DNA of 64,000 nucleotides from Tenebrio molitor (Eukaryota; Arthropoda; Insecta; Coleoptera; Tenebrionidae): the NCBI RefSeq assembly GCF_963966145.1, contig NC_091049.1, positions 10,106,001 through 10,170,000 of the forward strand, given 5' to 3'. The first letter of the stretch is position 1. Each line of letters opens with the position of its first letter. The notes under the pieces are model-generated. The model worked only from the letters and a program-made list of their open reading frames with translations, was not told where the DNA came from and did no database searches. The translations under genes were made by a program, and so were the position numbers. Positions 1-10,798 of this stretch are shown piece after piece.

Positions 1-190
1 GTAAACGTTCTCGTTCTCAATGTGTTTTTCAATTTGATCCACATTTCGATAGATCACGGCCAAATGCAGAGGATTATCTGCGGCAAGTATGACATTTAAA
101 ATCATCATTAAATTCTCGTGTCCGCCGGAAAACAGTTCTTCTTGGATGAGACGAGCTTTGTCGAAGTTGCTTGAGAAAAATCGGGCAGCA
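1..190 (-). CDS. Start of ankyrin repeats of the same gene, partial
   Basis: After the frameshift near 190 another minus-strand frame is open to the window edge. It begins FAARFFSSNFDKARL and reaches NPLHLAVIYRNVDQIEKHI, which fits the ankyrin pattern PLHxAxxxGNxxxVxxLI. It continues the domain order expected for insect NACHT-ankyrin proteins. The C-terminus lies outside the window. Confidence 0.7.
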
Positions 191-3100
191 AATATTCCCC
201 GTAGGTAAAATGTTCGAATACTGCTTTTCCTTCGTTATTCATCTTCGTTACAATCCCAAAAGGGTCCTTGTACGTTTTAATGTGATTTAAAAAACGCTGA
301 GCTCGTCTCAGATCCAATTTTAATTTTTGAAGAACTTCTTCAGTGAACACAGAATGCACAGCTAAGTGTTCGTATATTTCTAATGTATCTTCCTCATCTG
401 GCGGGAATAAATGTGGATTTTTCGATTCTTCTTTATCTCGATTATGTTTGATCCTTCCACGGAACGACCACTCATACATTTTTGTGAAAACAAATGTACT
501 TGTATCTTCGGTCATCTTTTGATGTTGTTCTTTGTTGCCGAGGAAGTTTTGCGTTATAATGTAAAGCTGAAGGACCTTACCCGAAATTTGACGATTGTTG
601 TCGATGTCAGAGTTGTTAAAAATTTTACTAATAAGGTTTTCTATTTGTTCGTGGTTATATTCTTCCTTCAAGCGATTCCTTATGTAGAATTTCTGTTCCT
701 CTTCCTCAATTTCCTTCATGTCCATCGCAACTTTGTTGAAATGATCTTCTAATTTCGTTTTTAGATTTTTTCGAGAAGAAATCCAAACGTAGAAACCCTC
801 AGACGACAATTCTTTGACGGAATCCAAAACGTTGACGACGCAACTGTTTTCCATTTCGTCGAGGCCGTCAAAATAGAAATATACTTTTTTCTTAGACCGA
901 AAAACGTCTCTAACGTGCTTCGAAAAATTATTTTCGTTTCCTTCGATCAAACGGTTTAAAAGTTCATCGACGTCGTGTTTTGTCTTGAAGAATTCATTAT
1001 GTGTTTTAAGGTCGACATCGATTGTCCAAAATCTTGAATCACATTCGTTTCTCAAATTCTTCAACAACGTCGTCTTGCCCATACCGGGATCGGCGCATAA
1101 AATATTTACTGGTGCAGTTAAACAATGAATTTGGTTTTCTTCAATAGTTACGATTAGAAAATCGTTGTCTTCGGAAATTCTTAAATACACTACAGATTTA
1201 TTGTCACCTTTTTCTGAAACATCTTGGAGTAATTGCTCCGAACATTCTTCATTCGTCAATATGATTGTTGGTTCGTTTGAAATTTGTGTTTTCAAATAAT
1301 CGTGGACATTGACGACTTTAATTTTGCGCTTACGAATTTCACGTTGTATCTTTCCCACTTTTCTGTCGAATTTAACAACAGCTAAATGGTTCTCAAAAAA
1401 TGTATTATCCAAAAATGCATCGATTTTTTCAACTTTGAAACAAACTTTTCTGTTTATATAAAATGATGGAAGACGACTCTCTGTTGCTTGTCCGATTAAA
1501 ATTTTTCCCTGTATTAACATTTGAAGTAATTCTTTTGCTCCGACGTGCTCACAAATTTCTTTACAAGAATCGATCAGTACTTCTAGTGTCGTCTCTTTCC
1601 TGCCCTGCAGAGATAGGCGACATGTCCGAGTGACCTCGCTGTATAATTGATCGTTACTCCGTAAGTCGTTCACATTTTCGAAAATTCGAAATCTTGACAG
1701 TCTAGCCGATTCAATTCCTTGACCGACCAAGATAAATTTTATTTTGCTTCCTAGTTGATGTAGTTCCATTATTTTGTAAATCAACTCTTTTGAAATTTCA
1801 TTGAAATTGACGATGATTGGTTTTTCGAAAAGATACTGCAATACTTTCTGCTTGACTTCATTTTCTAATACTGTTACAGATTTGTCAATTATTTTAATTT
1901 CTTTCGCTAGACATATTATGAACTTTTTCGCAATTCTTCTTCCAGATTAAACTCATCTGATAAATTTTCCTTAAAGTGTTCAAAAGAATCATTTACCAAA
2001 GTCACGTCGAATTCTTTAATTATTTTTTCAAACAATTTTAATTTCTCATTTTGGCCAACGGGGAAGTAACGATTTGATATAATGAATGGCGACAGAAAAA
2101 TGTCGATAAGATGAACATTCACCGTCGCTTTGTCAATTTTTTTATTTCTATATTTTCCATGATACCATTTTCTGAACCAAGCCAGATATTTGTCGACTTC
2201 TTTTTCCAAAATCTTGACGATGGCTTGTTCAAGATCTTCAAAATTTTTCTGACAAACGAAAAGTCTAAATCGTGAAAAAAAAGTATCGTAGTCTTGTTTC
2301 GTTATTTTTTCATCTTGGGGAGTTTTATCGTTGACTTCGAATCTGTACACGTTCTTTCCATCGGAAGACCTATCAAAAAAGATATTTCCATCATAACGGT
2401 CGTCTTGGATCATCGTGAATTTTGTCACTTCTGCCGTCCGTTCGGGATCGAATTTGGCGTTCGTGTAGAGAATAAACTGACGTTGTTTGTTCACATCGCT
2501 CAAATCCTTAAATGATTTACAATATTTCTTCAAACTGAAATCGCCACTTTCCGTTTCGAAAGTTGCAGGTGACAAACGCTTCTTGTTGTCGTTCTTATGT
2601 TTCAGTTGTATCGCAAAAGAATCTTTTGTTGCGTTCTTTTTAACGTCAATTACAACGTCGTCGAAATTTCCCAAATTATTGACGTTACTTTGAATCTGGA
2701 AATCCTCAATATCTTTTGTGTTGAGTTCTAATGCGAAGTATGCAGGGATCAGTACTTCGTACTCGATTCCGAAACCAGGTGTGTTCTACAAGAGATAATT
2801 TTTTAACGTCCCATGGGTAAATATTCTCGATATTTAAAAAAAGCATTAATGAAAGTTTAAAAATCAATTTTCAAAATTGCAGTTAACTCCAAAGAGTCGA
2901 AGTAGAAATGTCCAATTCGTGAGTTTCTTTACGTTTCCGTTAAAATTTTTAAATAAAAAACAATAGTAGGTATAAATAAAACTGTAAAGTTTGTGTTGAA
3001 GCGAAACAATCTAAATTTAATTGAATTTATGCAAAAATATTGTGAATGTGATGAAAATTAAGAAGATTTATGCACATACTCGTACATGTAATATGTAATT

Positions 3101-3785
3101 GTACGCCCAAGTACATGAACTTAGCAACATCAATATACATAATTTACTATCTAGATTTCATTAACATATTTGAAATTCAGCTTTATGACAGACGCAGTAC
3201 TTGTTTGATGATCCCTAAATAAGTTTTGATAAAAAAATTAATTTATGATTCATTTGAATCCAAGTTATCAATAAATGGCATTGTTAGATTTATGTAGAAA
3301 TTAAATTCGAGACGAACAATATCCACTGACAATCGCTGGAATGCTTTCGTTCAGTAAAATTAAATAATTTACATAATATTAAGGCCCGGTTTATTCACCT
3401 TCAAGTAAATTTATCTGGCCAGTAGTTGCTATGATTTAGAATCTGCTATTGGTAGATCCATGGTAATTACCGTTCAAATAAAGTTACTTGAAGGTGAACA
3501 AACCGGGCCTAATATGAATATTTTAATTTAAAATTTAATTAATTTAAAAAATTCCATGAAACTGCTGCACATTTTTTTACAATTTCCTATACGCAATTGA
3601 TTGAAAACTTTAAACCTAAGAACGTATCACAAGTAAGTGAAAACATTACAGAGAAAGAAGACGTAAAATTAAAAAGAAAAACACAAAAGTTAATCAAAAC
3701 ATCGATTTCTGTTTAAAGTTGGAACTCCAAATTTCTAGATGAAAGCAACGTAAATTTAATGAAAAATTCTTACCTTAGATGCCAT
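1..3785 (-). CDS. Nuclease-like / NACHT / ankyrin STAND NTPase, disrupted and partial
   Basis: Gene model on the minus strand running off the left edge. A 12-bp first coding exon (3774-3785) joins in phase 0 across a GT-AG intron (2786-3773) to a large exon from 2785 downward. Encoded in order: a PD-(D/E)xK nuclease-like domain (about residues 5-70) in a roughly 290-residue N-terminal block, a linker, a NACHT ATPase (Walker A ADPGMGKTT, Walker B YFYFDGLDEM, sensor-like ISSR), a helical region, then the first ankyrin-like repeat. STAND proteins act as ligand-triggered oligomerising switches; with a nuclease effector this suggests an intracellular defence or surveillance role, which is inference. 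Two one-base frameshifts (near 1930 and near 190) break the frame, each explained by a missing base in a homopolymer, so this is either a decaying gene or an assembly error. Possible initiator TCAGTG on the minus strand near 3840. Confidence 0.8.
108..1946 (-). CDS. NACHT ATPase block of the STAND gene
   Basis: Open frame of about 610 codons with no needed start of its own; it continues the previous block after a one-base shift. Walker A (ADPGMGKTT) is coded at about 1068-1094, and the NACHT-type Walker B with the doubled acidic end (FDGLDEM) at about 850-880. An ISSR sensor motif follows, then a long helical arm and FEHFTYGEY near 195-220, the segment that normally leads into the repeat region. 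NACHT ATPases are P-loop switches of innate immune and apoptotic receptors. The frame ends in a stop at 108-110 only because of a second frameshift near 190. Confidence 0.85.
   Translation of the reverse strand, partial: SGRRIAKKFIICLAKEIKIIDKSVTVLENEVKQKVLQYLFEKPIIVNFNEISKELIYKIMELHQLGSKIKFILVGQGIESARLSRFRIFENVNDLRSNDQLYSEVTRTCRLSLQGRKETTLEVLIDSCKEICEHVGAKELLQMLIQGKILIGQATESRLPSFYINRKVCFKVEKIDAFLDNTFFENHLAVVKFDRKVGKIQREIRKRKIKVVNVHDYLKTQISNEPTIILTNEECSEQLLQDVSEKGDNKSVVYLRISEDNDFLIVTIEENQIHCLTAPVNILCADPGMGKTTLLKNLRNECDSRFWTIDVDLKTHNEFFKTKHDVDELLNRLIEGNENNFSKHVRDVFRSKKKVYFYFDGLDEMENSCVVNVLDSVKELSSEGFYVWISSRKNLKTKLEDHFNKVAMDMKEIEEEEQKFYIRNRLKEEYNHEQIENLISKIFNNSDIDNNRQISGKVLQLYIITQNFLGNKEQHQKMTEDTSTFVFTKMYEWSFRGRIKHNRDKEESKNPHLFPPDEEDTLEIYEHLAVHSVFTEEVLQKLKLDLRRAQRFLNHIKTYKDPFGIVTKMNNEGKAVFEHFTYGEYLLPDFSQATSTKLVSSKKNCFPADTRI
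1916..2785 (-). CDS. N-terminal PD-(D/E)xK nuclease-like block of the NACHT gene
   Basis: Open from the acceptor at 2786 to a stop at 1916-1918. Counting from the ATG in exon 1, a helix around residues 9-25 (GFGIEYEV...) precedes the motif FDDVVID (D46, D47), and IQLKHK follows with Q64-x-K66. This is the D...(E/Q)xK layout of the PD-(D/E)xK fold, and most resembles the DUF4297/Cap4-type nuclease domain fused to other effectors in bacterial anti-phage systems. Assignment is by motif and spacing only. The remaining roughly 200 residues are charged and helical, with no recognised domain. The stop lies beside the run GAAAAAG; the next frame is open from 1946, so coding clearly continues there. 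Confidence 0.7.
   Translation of the reverse strand, partial: NTPGFGIEYEVLIPAYFALELNTKDIEDFQIQSNVNNLGNFDDVVIDVKKNATKDSFAIQLKHKNDNKKRLSPATFETESGDFSLKKYCKSFKDLSDVNKQRQFILYTNAKFDPERTAEVTKFTMIQDDRYDGNIFFDRSSDGKNVYRFEVNDKTPQDEKITKQDYDTFFSRFRLFVCQKNFEDLEQAIVKILEKEVDKYLAWFRKWYHGKYRNKKIDKATVNVHLIDIFLSPFIISNRYFPVGQNEKLKLFEKIIKEFDVTLVNDSFEHFKENLSDEFNLEEELRKSS
3383..3509. mobile_element. Foldback MITE, Harbinger-type (copy 1, in the intron)
   Basis: 127 bp with near-perfect inverted termini of about 27 bp starting GGCCCGGTTTATTCACCTTC, flanked by TAA on both sides. It sits in intron 1 of the NACHT gene. A second copy of exactly the same length lies at 4472-4598. The 3-bp TWA duplication fits PIF/Harbinger. 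Confidence 0.85.
3774..3785 (-). CDS. First coding exon of the nuclease-NACHT gene (four codons)
   Basis: Reads Met-Ala-Ser-Lys followed directly by a consensus donor GTAAGAAT. The downstream acceptor TTGTAG at 2786-2791 keeps the frame, and without this exon the next one has no ATG before an in-frame stop at 2786-2788. Too short to be seen as an ORF. The choice rests on splice signals and phase only. Confidence 0.65.
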
Positions 3786-4287
3786 TATAGAATAAATCGC
3801 TCAAGAAAAAGCAATTCAGTTTTTGGGGTTGCGGTTCACTGAAACGAAAATAAAACTGTGAAATGATGAAAACTTTATCATTGATGCTTTAATGAAAAAT
3901 AATATGTATACATACAGGGCCTTTCACAACTCGCGCCCCAGAGAAAAAGAGGAAACACGAGATCGCATTTAAGTCTAATTTTGAAAGAAAAAATCTCTAA
4001 AAAATATTCGAGAAAAGACAACTTAAAGTTGACCAATCAGAGATCTACACCTTCAAGGTGTGTTTGCCGTAATTTTACGTTACTAGGATTTCATTAAAAA
4101 AAAAAACACTTTAAAACTAATAAATAAATTAAATAATACTTTTCAATTACGTGACCCTTTCTCGATATTATCTGCAAATAAATACTTTATTGATAAGCTA
4201 TGTATTTTTAGACCATTTCGTAACAAAAAAGTTTGTATAATGTTGACACCCTTTTTTAATTTTTTTTTTTTTTTTAATTAATCCTCA

Positions 4288-4400
4288 AAGTAGGCGTTGA
4301 AGAGTCGATTGTGGACGCACTATACGGATTACGGATCAACTGTTTAAATCTTTTTACATAAGTGGTGTGTTCACAATCGACTCTCCAACGCCAAGTTTGA
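4288..4400. mobile_element. Foldback MITE, GGCGTTG family (partial copy)
   Basis: Inverted arms TAGGCGTTGAAGAGTCGATTG and CAATCGACTCTCCAACGCC. Longer copies lie at 19457-19602 and 40811-40984. This copy has lost the outer TTTGGCGTC ends. Confidence 0.7.
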
Positions 4401-4471
4401 TGATAAATTTAATCAGCAAACAGTAACAGACTCCAACTTATTTCACTGGCTAATAGCTTCTAGTTTATTTA

Positions 4472-4598
4472 GGCTCGGTTTATTCACCTTCAAGTAAATT
4501 TATCTGGCCAGTAGTTGTTATGATTTAGAATCTGCTATTGGTAGATCCATGGTAATTACCGTTCAAATAAAGTTACTTGAAAGTGAATAAACCAGGCC
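4472..4598. mobile_element. Foldback MITE, Harbinger-type (copy 2)
   Basis: Second copy of the element at 3383-3509, same 127-bp length with a few substitutions, flanked by TTA on both sides. Two near-identical copies within 1.1 kb suggest recent activity. Confidence 0.85.
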
Positions 4599-4734
4599 TT
4601 AATTTCTTTAAAAATAATTATCTCGTTTATAGAAAATATGTAATTATCAACTTATCTATTTGAAACTGTTCCAAGAAATTGGCCAATTCAGTTTTTCCTT
4701 ACATCATGCTCTCAAATAAACACTCAAAAGTATC

Positions 4735-5412
4735 TACCGTGCGATCAACAAATACTTAGATAAGGGGCAGCTATGACTTTGACAATGTCAGATTTTTCGT
4801 ATCTTTGTTAACTTTAACTAAAACGTCAAACAACTGTTACTTTCTAATGGTGTTTTCAAGCACGGAGAATGAACATACAGGGCTGTTGCCTGTTTGGCCG
4901 AGTTTCGGCAAAATTTTTCATATTTTACCTTCTTGGAGGCAGATTTTTTGAGTGGTCTGAGAAATGTGGTTATAACTTATGACATATCATATAACATAAG
5001 AAAGGGGCTGGGAGGCCAACAGTACGTACCCCAGATGCCACAGCAAATGTTAGCCAACAAATGGAAAAATTGTTTTTATTTAAATAGAGTTTATCCTCTA
5101 GCAGACGTACTATTCCGGACACGGAATCTTGGCCACAACTGACATTTAACTGACAAATATGTGTGAACTGGCCTTTATTAAATATAACCCAACTTTTGAC
5201 TCGATAATGCTATTTCCCTGCTTTTTTGATGTCACAATAAAAACTTCAAAGTGATTTTTAATAATTGTCATTTATTAATGACACTAATGATTGGTTTACA
5301 TAATTTTTTTTAGAAATGTCAAAAAAAATGTTGGCCAAGATTCCGTGTCCGGAATAGTACGTCCAAAATCTCAGGGGTTTCTTTGGTCTAAATAATTGTT
5401 GATCGCACGGTA
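4735..5412. mobile_element. Inverted-repeat element with TACCGTGCGATC ends, carrying a nested MITE
   Basis: Ends TACCGTGCGATCAACAA at 4735 and its inverse at 5396-5412. A different foldback element is nested at 5104-5363. The terminal motif recurs in the MITE at 53728-53907. No transposase is visible inside. Confidence 0.65.
5104..5363. mobile_element. Nested foldback MITE
   Basis: About 33-bp perfect inverted ends beginning GACGTACTATTCCGGACACG. It is inserted within the element at 4735-5412, so it is the younger of the two. Confidence 0.8.
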
Positions 5413-6159
5413 TTTAATACAGTATAACATTTAAAAGCTCGTAGAAAAAAAGGTTGTATGACATTTATGTGAAAAATGCTATTAAGGCACTGCATAAATT
5501 GAACACTTTTAAGTTAAAATGTCTAAATTTTTAGACTACAACTGTAGGTATAGTCTTTGCCAAAACCAAATAACCACCAACACTGCATTCTACCCAGAAA
5601 ATCAACCGGCAACGTTGTGTACTTGGATTTAATTGATCTAGCACCCTAGTAATATCAAAATTGCCATTATACACTTAGTGTAATTTTGTTTTCACCAACT
5701 TAATTCAACAGGTGGTGGTTAGTTGAGTTTGGCACGGCCTATACCTATATGTAGGCGAAATAAAAAATATATTACCTCAGTGTTGAGGGTTGAAGAAAAC
5801 TGAAAACACGCAATCCAGGCAGGGCAACAAGAAGCAGTGACAGACTCCAACTTATTTCATTGGCCAATAGCTTCTAAAACCGTGAGGCCATCTGGAGCCG
5901 CCGTCGGCGCATATCTTAATGTAGGAGCAAATACTCCAGCGAGTCTATTTTATCACCGATTTTTTTTTTATCTCGGTTATCTAAAGTATGCAGTCATCAT
6001 TTTATTTATTTGAAACTATAGTCCTTTTTTTTAAACAATTGCCAATGTCAAAATTCCCTCACAGACCAGGCGGTACCACCCTAAAACCTTTCGTTTCGGA
6101 ACAGCTCTATCGTAAACTCTTTTTCATTTAAAATTTTGAAGTGCGATTTCCTACTTGTA

Positions 6160-6581
6160 CAGGGTGTATCTGAATACGTATGTTAATTTTAATCAATAGA
6201 AAAACTCGCCAATTCATGAAACTTTTCTCTATAACATTTTTACGAAAAAGCATTACAAATTGATTTAAAAATTGGAATAAATTAGCCATTAAAGTGTACG
6301 CCCATGGATAAGGGTGAACATTTTCTGTTATGATAGAAACGGGGCCTTGTTAAAAAGTTACATTGTTACAGTAAAAATTAAATAATTAAAATTTAAATTC
6401 TCATGGTTACAAAAAGTAGAAACTAGTTAATCACACAAAACGACTCGTTTGGTAAAAATTGAGGGGAAAAAAATCTTGGAATACTTTTGTAAATTTTGCA
6501 AAATATTATAGAGAAAAGTTTCAAAAATTGGCGAGTTCTTTCACTGGTTAAAATTAACACACGTATTTCAGACACACCCTG
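6160..6581. mobile_element. MITE with CAGGGTGTATCTGAA ends, TA target
   Basis: Inverted termini CAGGGTGTATCTGAATACG and its near inverse, flanked by TA. Inner arms GAGAAAAGTTTC and GAAACTTTTCTC are also inverted. Tc1/mariner-type by target site. Confidence 0.8.
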
Positions 6582-7550
6582 TATGTATTGTTCTTTCAGA
6601 TTCAGATTTAATTAACATCTGACACTATTTCTTTTGTAAAAAAAAACAAGAGTTTTCCTGTTACATTAAAATGATGATCAAAGAGAGGTCATGTAGGTAT
6701 CTGAAGAAAATGTCAAAGTATACGAACTAAAAGGTCGACCTGCGTTTATAAATGAGCGAGAAAATCACGGCCTGCCCGAACACCTATATTATTTGAACGC
6801 TCGTTACATATTTTCGCCATTATGATTTGTTTTAGATCCAACAAATTCCATTAGAAAAACTAAAATTACACCATTTTTGTCTGAAAAAGTCTTTTGTCCA
6901 TTAATATGTTCACTGGTAAATTTAAAACAAGCTTCTCTATTTTCCTTAGAAATCAATGATGTGAAAATCTTCTGGCGTTTTCGTCCAAGTCCATTATCTG
7001 GCATTATTTATGGTAGCAATAGGTACAATTTATTATCTGCAATTTTTGGATTTACTGCTATGATTAGTATAACTTAGTCTGGGCTGAATAGAAGATTCAA
7101 AAGGTTCCAGGCTAAATGTTTTCGGCACAAATTTAAAAGTAATTGTGACATCAGTTGCCCAAGCATCTTCACATCAAAATAGCTGAAAGCTGACATACAA
7201 TTGACATTTTACGTTGCCAACCTAATAAGAATAACCATCAAACAACTAAGTGGCTCATACTAAGATGACGATACTTTGACAATTATTGTGTTAAAGAAAA
7301 AATCAACTTTACATAAATTTATTACAAACTAATAGATTGGCGGACGAAAAGTGGAGTGTTTGCAAATTATATCTTCTGACGTAGGTCAAAAACATGTGCC
7401 GCAATTACGAGATCCTTGATTCATAAATAAATTCCTTTTTCTATAGCAAATGTTAAAGTGTGCTTTTATCTATTCAAATTAAAAGGACAAGTAGCATTTT
7501 AACCGCAACGGTAGATAAAATGGTACTTTATCAGCAAGGATAGATAAAGT

Positions 7551-7662
7551 AATTTATTTTTTTTATTACCTTAACAACGCTCATACCACCGAGATTTAAA
7601 AATGTAATTTACTATTTTTTTTATTGCCCTAACAACGCTCATACTAACGAGATTTTAAAACC
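7551..7662 (+). repeat. Tandem duplication of a 55-58 bp unit
   Basis: Two adjacent copies of GTAATTTA(C)TATTTTTTT...ACAACGCTCATAC...CGAGATTT. No coding potential. The region 6583-7550 is AT-rich without any feature I can support. Confidence 0.7.
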
Positions 7663-7859
7663 TGACACGATTAGTAGGTAATGATTTAAAAAATATGTTT
7701 TAATAATAAAATACAAATGCTATAGAAAAAAATAGAAAATTATACACGACGATAAAATGTAATTATTTTCTGGAGCGTAATTAGCCTCGAGACGTTGGTC
7801 GAGGGGGGGTTGAAAAATTAGCACGTAAAACCCTATGGCCAGTCTTAAAAAAAACTCAC

Positions 7860-7992
7860 TGTATATCTTTCAAGCAGTAACATTTTTGCCCTGAAATTAT
7901 GCTCTAAATAATGTATTCTAGTGCATTTTGTAGTGCTGGGTTAATTTAATACAATTTAAAATCTCCCAGTCTCTCGCTGGACAAAGTATAAC
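7860..7992. repeat. Copy of a dispersed repeat (also 30478-30663, inverted)
   Basis: The interval containing AACCCAGCACTACAAAA (on the minus strand) and AGACTGGGAGATTTTAAA matches 30478-30590 in opposite orientation. At 30478-30663 it forms part of an inverted-repeat MITE. Confidence 0.6.
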
Positions 7993-10470
7993 ATTATCTT
8001 CCAAACTAATAATGGTGTTATTTACTTTTTGTTTTATGCATTTTTAAAGAAAAAAAGAAACGATTCTTATGAAAATAAACAAATGGTATAGATACTAAGA
8101 GATGCTTCATTAAAGAAAATCATGAAATATGGTTTTCGGCCTCCCAATCTGGGAAATATAGCGTTACCTTACACTTTAGGTCAAGGGAGGTGCGATTTCC
8201 CGTACAATATCAAAAATTTCTAGTGGAATGTGGGAAAAAATCTAGTGGAGTACGGGAAAAATGTGCGGACACCGTTGATTTATTCTTTTCACAGTTACTT
8301 TAAAATTAAAGTGTCCATACGTTACTTTAATTTAGTGTAAAAAAACACATTTCCCTGTATAATTTTTCCGATAAATGTGTTTGTTTAATTTATATCGATC
8401 GAAAAAGAAAATAATCGTAACAGGGAAAATACAACCTATTGGGTTGGCAGCTGTATATGTCAAAAAGTTTGACAATTGTCAGGTATTTCATAAATATCTG
8501 CAAAATTGCACAATAAAACTAAACCACAGAAGTTGATATATGGGTTTTGTGTACCTACTTTATCCAGTACTAGCTGTTAGTGCTAAAGTGCAACTGGAAA
8601 ATAAAAACATTCTAACCCCAAAATCTTGTATTCACCTGAAGAAAGATGATTCGTTTTCACCAGGAAGTAGTGGTTAAGTACAAGACATTTTAATAATTTG
8701 CAAAATTAACATAATTTATTTTGTAAAATTACAGTTGTAAACATTATTGTTACAATTCTCCACTTTAGAGAACAATGCAGAAACAATTTGGTAACTGTCA
8801 GCTTTATTACTTCTGGGTTGAATGTCAGTATGTTGTACTGGTGCTTCTCTTACGGTACTGATGATGGAATTCTCAATGTTGGATGGTTACATTGGAAGCA
8901 ACTGCTTAAAATTCAAGTAGATTAAAGCAATGTATCGAAGTGTGTGACACAACTCAGCATTGTTTGAGCTGTAGCTGCAACACAGTACATTTTGTTTTTG
9001 ATGTTGAAGGAAGGCCATCAGTCATCACGAATCATTTTAGGAACTTCAATCTTGTGTCCATAGGGCAATCAAGGTTCAAATATTTGTCAATTTTATTTGA
9101 AATTGTTTTAATTGTATTAATACCAATTTAACCTGACTTCCATATATTTCTTCACAGTTTCAACCCAGTTTGAATTGGTAATGGCAAACGATCTACAAAT
9201 ATTGGTTTTTGTGTCAGTTATCAATATAATATCTTCTCTTGACATTTTCCATTTTCAGAGTATATAACTCCTTTCGGAGACAGGCACCACAAACACCTAT
9301 TAATAAAACTGTCTGTAATAAAATATGGTTTATTAAAAATTTGTGAATTAAAGAATAGTTATTACATACTTTCGTGAGAAAAAATTGTCCTATGTAACGT
9401 TGTTTCGATTTTGGTGGTAATAATTCAGAATTTAGTCCTGCCACTAGTTGTACTGCCTCTGGTGTCACATTTAACTCACTCTATATTATATACTAGACAT
9501 TTTTTTCACTCGATTAATACACCAAAATCAAATTTTGAAGCACGTCCGTGAAAATTTAGCCGGCAAATAATTTGTTAGGAAAAAAACAAATGAGCGGTCA
9601 CGGTCGTCAAGGAATTGATTCCACAGCATTCGATTCTTTATTGACGATGTCAAATTCTACAATAAAATTAGTCTTGATTTTTAAAAGATTTAACATTTTG
9701 GTCAGCCGAAAAGTCTAATACAAATGTCGTACGGGACGTATTTTCCGGCCCTCCAACTCCCAACTCCCTCCAACGGCCATCGTGCCCGAAACCAGTTGTC
9801 GTGCCGGAAAATTCACATCCCGTACTCTAATGTAAATAACTATTTCCTTTGATACATTCCTGTAGAGAACTAAGATTTTTGCTATTGGAATTTTATTGCT
9901 ATCTCAATTAGATTTCGAGATATAAGCGAAAAACAAAATGACCTCAATTTTCATTCAAGTGATTTAATCTTTTAAACACGCGTCTGATCAGATAATTTTT
10001 GTGTGAGTGTTTATGAAAACATGACGCTGTCAGGTATCAAAAACATCAAATGAGATCTAGCGGTGTGTAAATATGAAGTCAGAAGTATTTTTATATTAAA
10101 CGCAATTATACCGAATTGAAACATGTAAATCCAATGCAGTAACTCTCAAACATAGAAAGTTGGTTGCTTGTTAGCCAAATTAAAAAATAAATTAGTTTTA
10201 GAACCAAGCACTCCGATGCCTAGATCAGTACCTACTAGATTGAGGCAATGTACCACAACTGCGGCTGAATTAAGTAATTTTAATATCATTATTATTAGGC
10301 ATTCACGATCTTTTTGGGACCGAATTGGCTAGGATTTTTTCTTTTCATGTTGGACTAACTGATTCACTGATGCAATTTTTTTTTCTGTCAGTGTCTGTTG
10401 GACATTTTCTTGCCAACGCATTGCCAGATTTATTATTTTAATATTCCTATGAAACTAAATTAAGTGTGTA
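7993..10470. other. AT-rich stretch without recognisable genes
   Basis: Only short ORFs (under 90 codons) with no domain pattern. 9720-9835 carries loosely inverted GTACGGGA segments. I see no transposase, RNA gene or regulatory element I could defend. Confidence 0.5.
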
Positions 10471-10615
10471 ATTAGTATATTGTTATATAAGTGAGGAAAG
10501 GGATGCATTGCTAAACGAGAATGAAAATTGGATCACGAGCGATAGCGAGTTGATCTAATCATTCGAGTTTTGCAATGGACCTTTCTTCACGTATGTAACA
10601 TACTATTTTTTCCAA
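10471..10615 (+). repeat. Long imperfect palindrome H1 with CGAG-tip motif
   Basis: Arms of about 60 bp (GTGAGGAAAGG...GGATCA and TGATCTAATC...CTTTCTTCAC, plus outer TAGTAT/ATACTA pairs) enclose a centre CGAGCGATAGCGAGT at 10536-10550. It lies about 185 bp upstream of the recombinase-like start at 10799 on the same strand. Same tip type as H2-H6. Confidence 0.75.
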
Positions 10616-10798
10616 CGTCAAGAGTTTTTCGGTTTATCTTGCATAGGTATTATCAATTTATTATTTTATACAAATCAACATAGAAGTAAAATTTAAAATT
10701 TGAATATCACGTTTCCATGCTCACAGTAAACAATAAAATTTAATTTATTGAATGTCAAGCCGTGTTTTTTCCAAAACTAATGAAGAATTGAAATAGTG

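Larger units (their letters stand above)
4418..5876 (+). repeat. Short dispersed direct repeat (4418-4463 and 5823-5876)
   Basis: About 45 bp around GACTCCAACTTATTTCA occurs at both ends of this interval. The origin is not recognised. The rest of 5413-6158 and of 5877-6158 holds no gene or element I can support. Confidence 0.5.

Noticed and set aside
411..752. Plus-strand ORF of 113 codons
   Set aside because: Antisense shadow of the NACHT frame, no domain.
1910..1950. Programmed -1 ribosomal frameshift in the NACHT gene
   Set aside because: The run CGAAAAAGT offers slippage only for one tRNA and is not an X XXY YYZ heptamer. A second break near 190 has no slippery site, so a simple lesion or sequence error is likelier.
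7551..7662. CRISPR-like repeat-spacer structure
   Set aside because: Only a two-copy tandem duplication without spacers, in a eukaryotic context.
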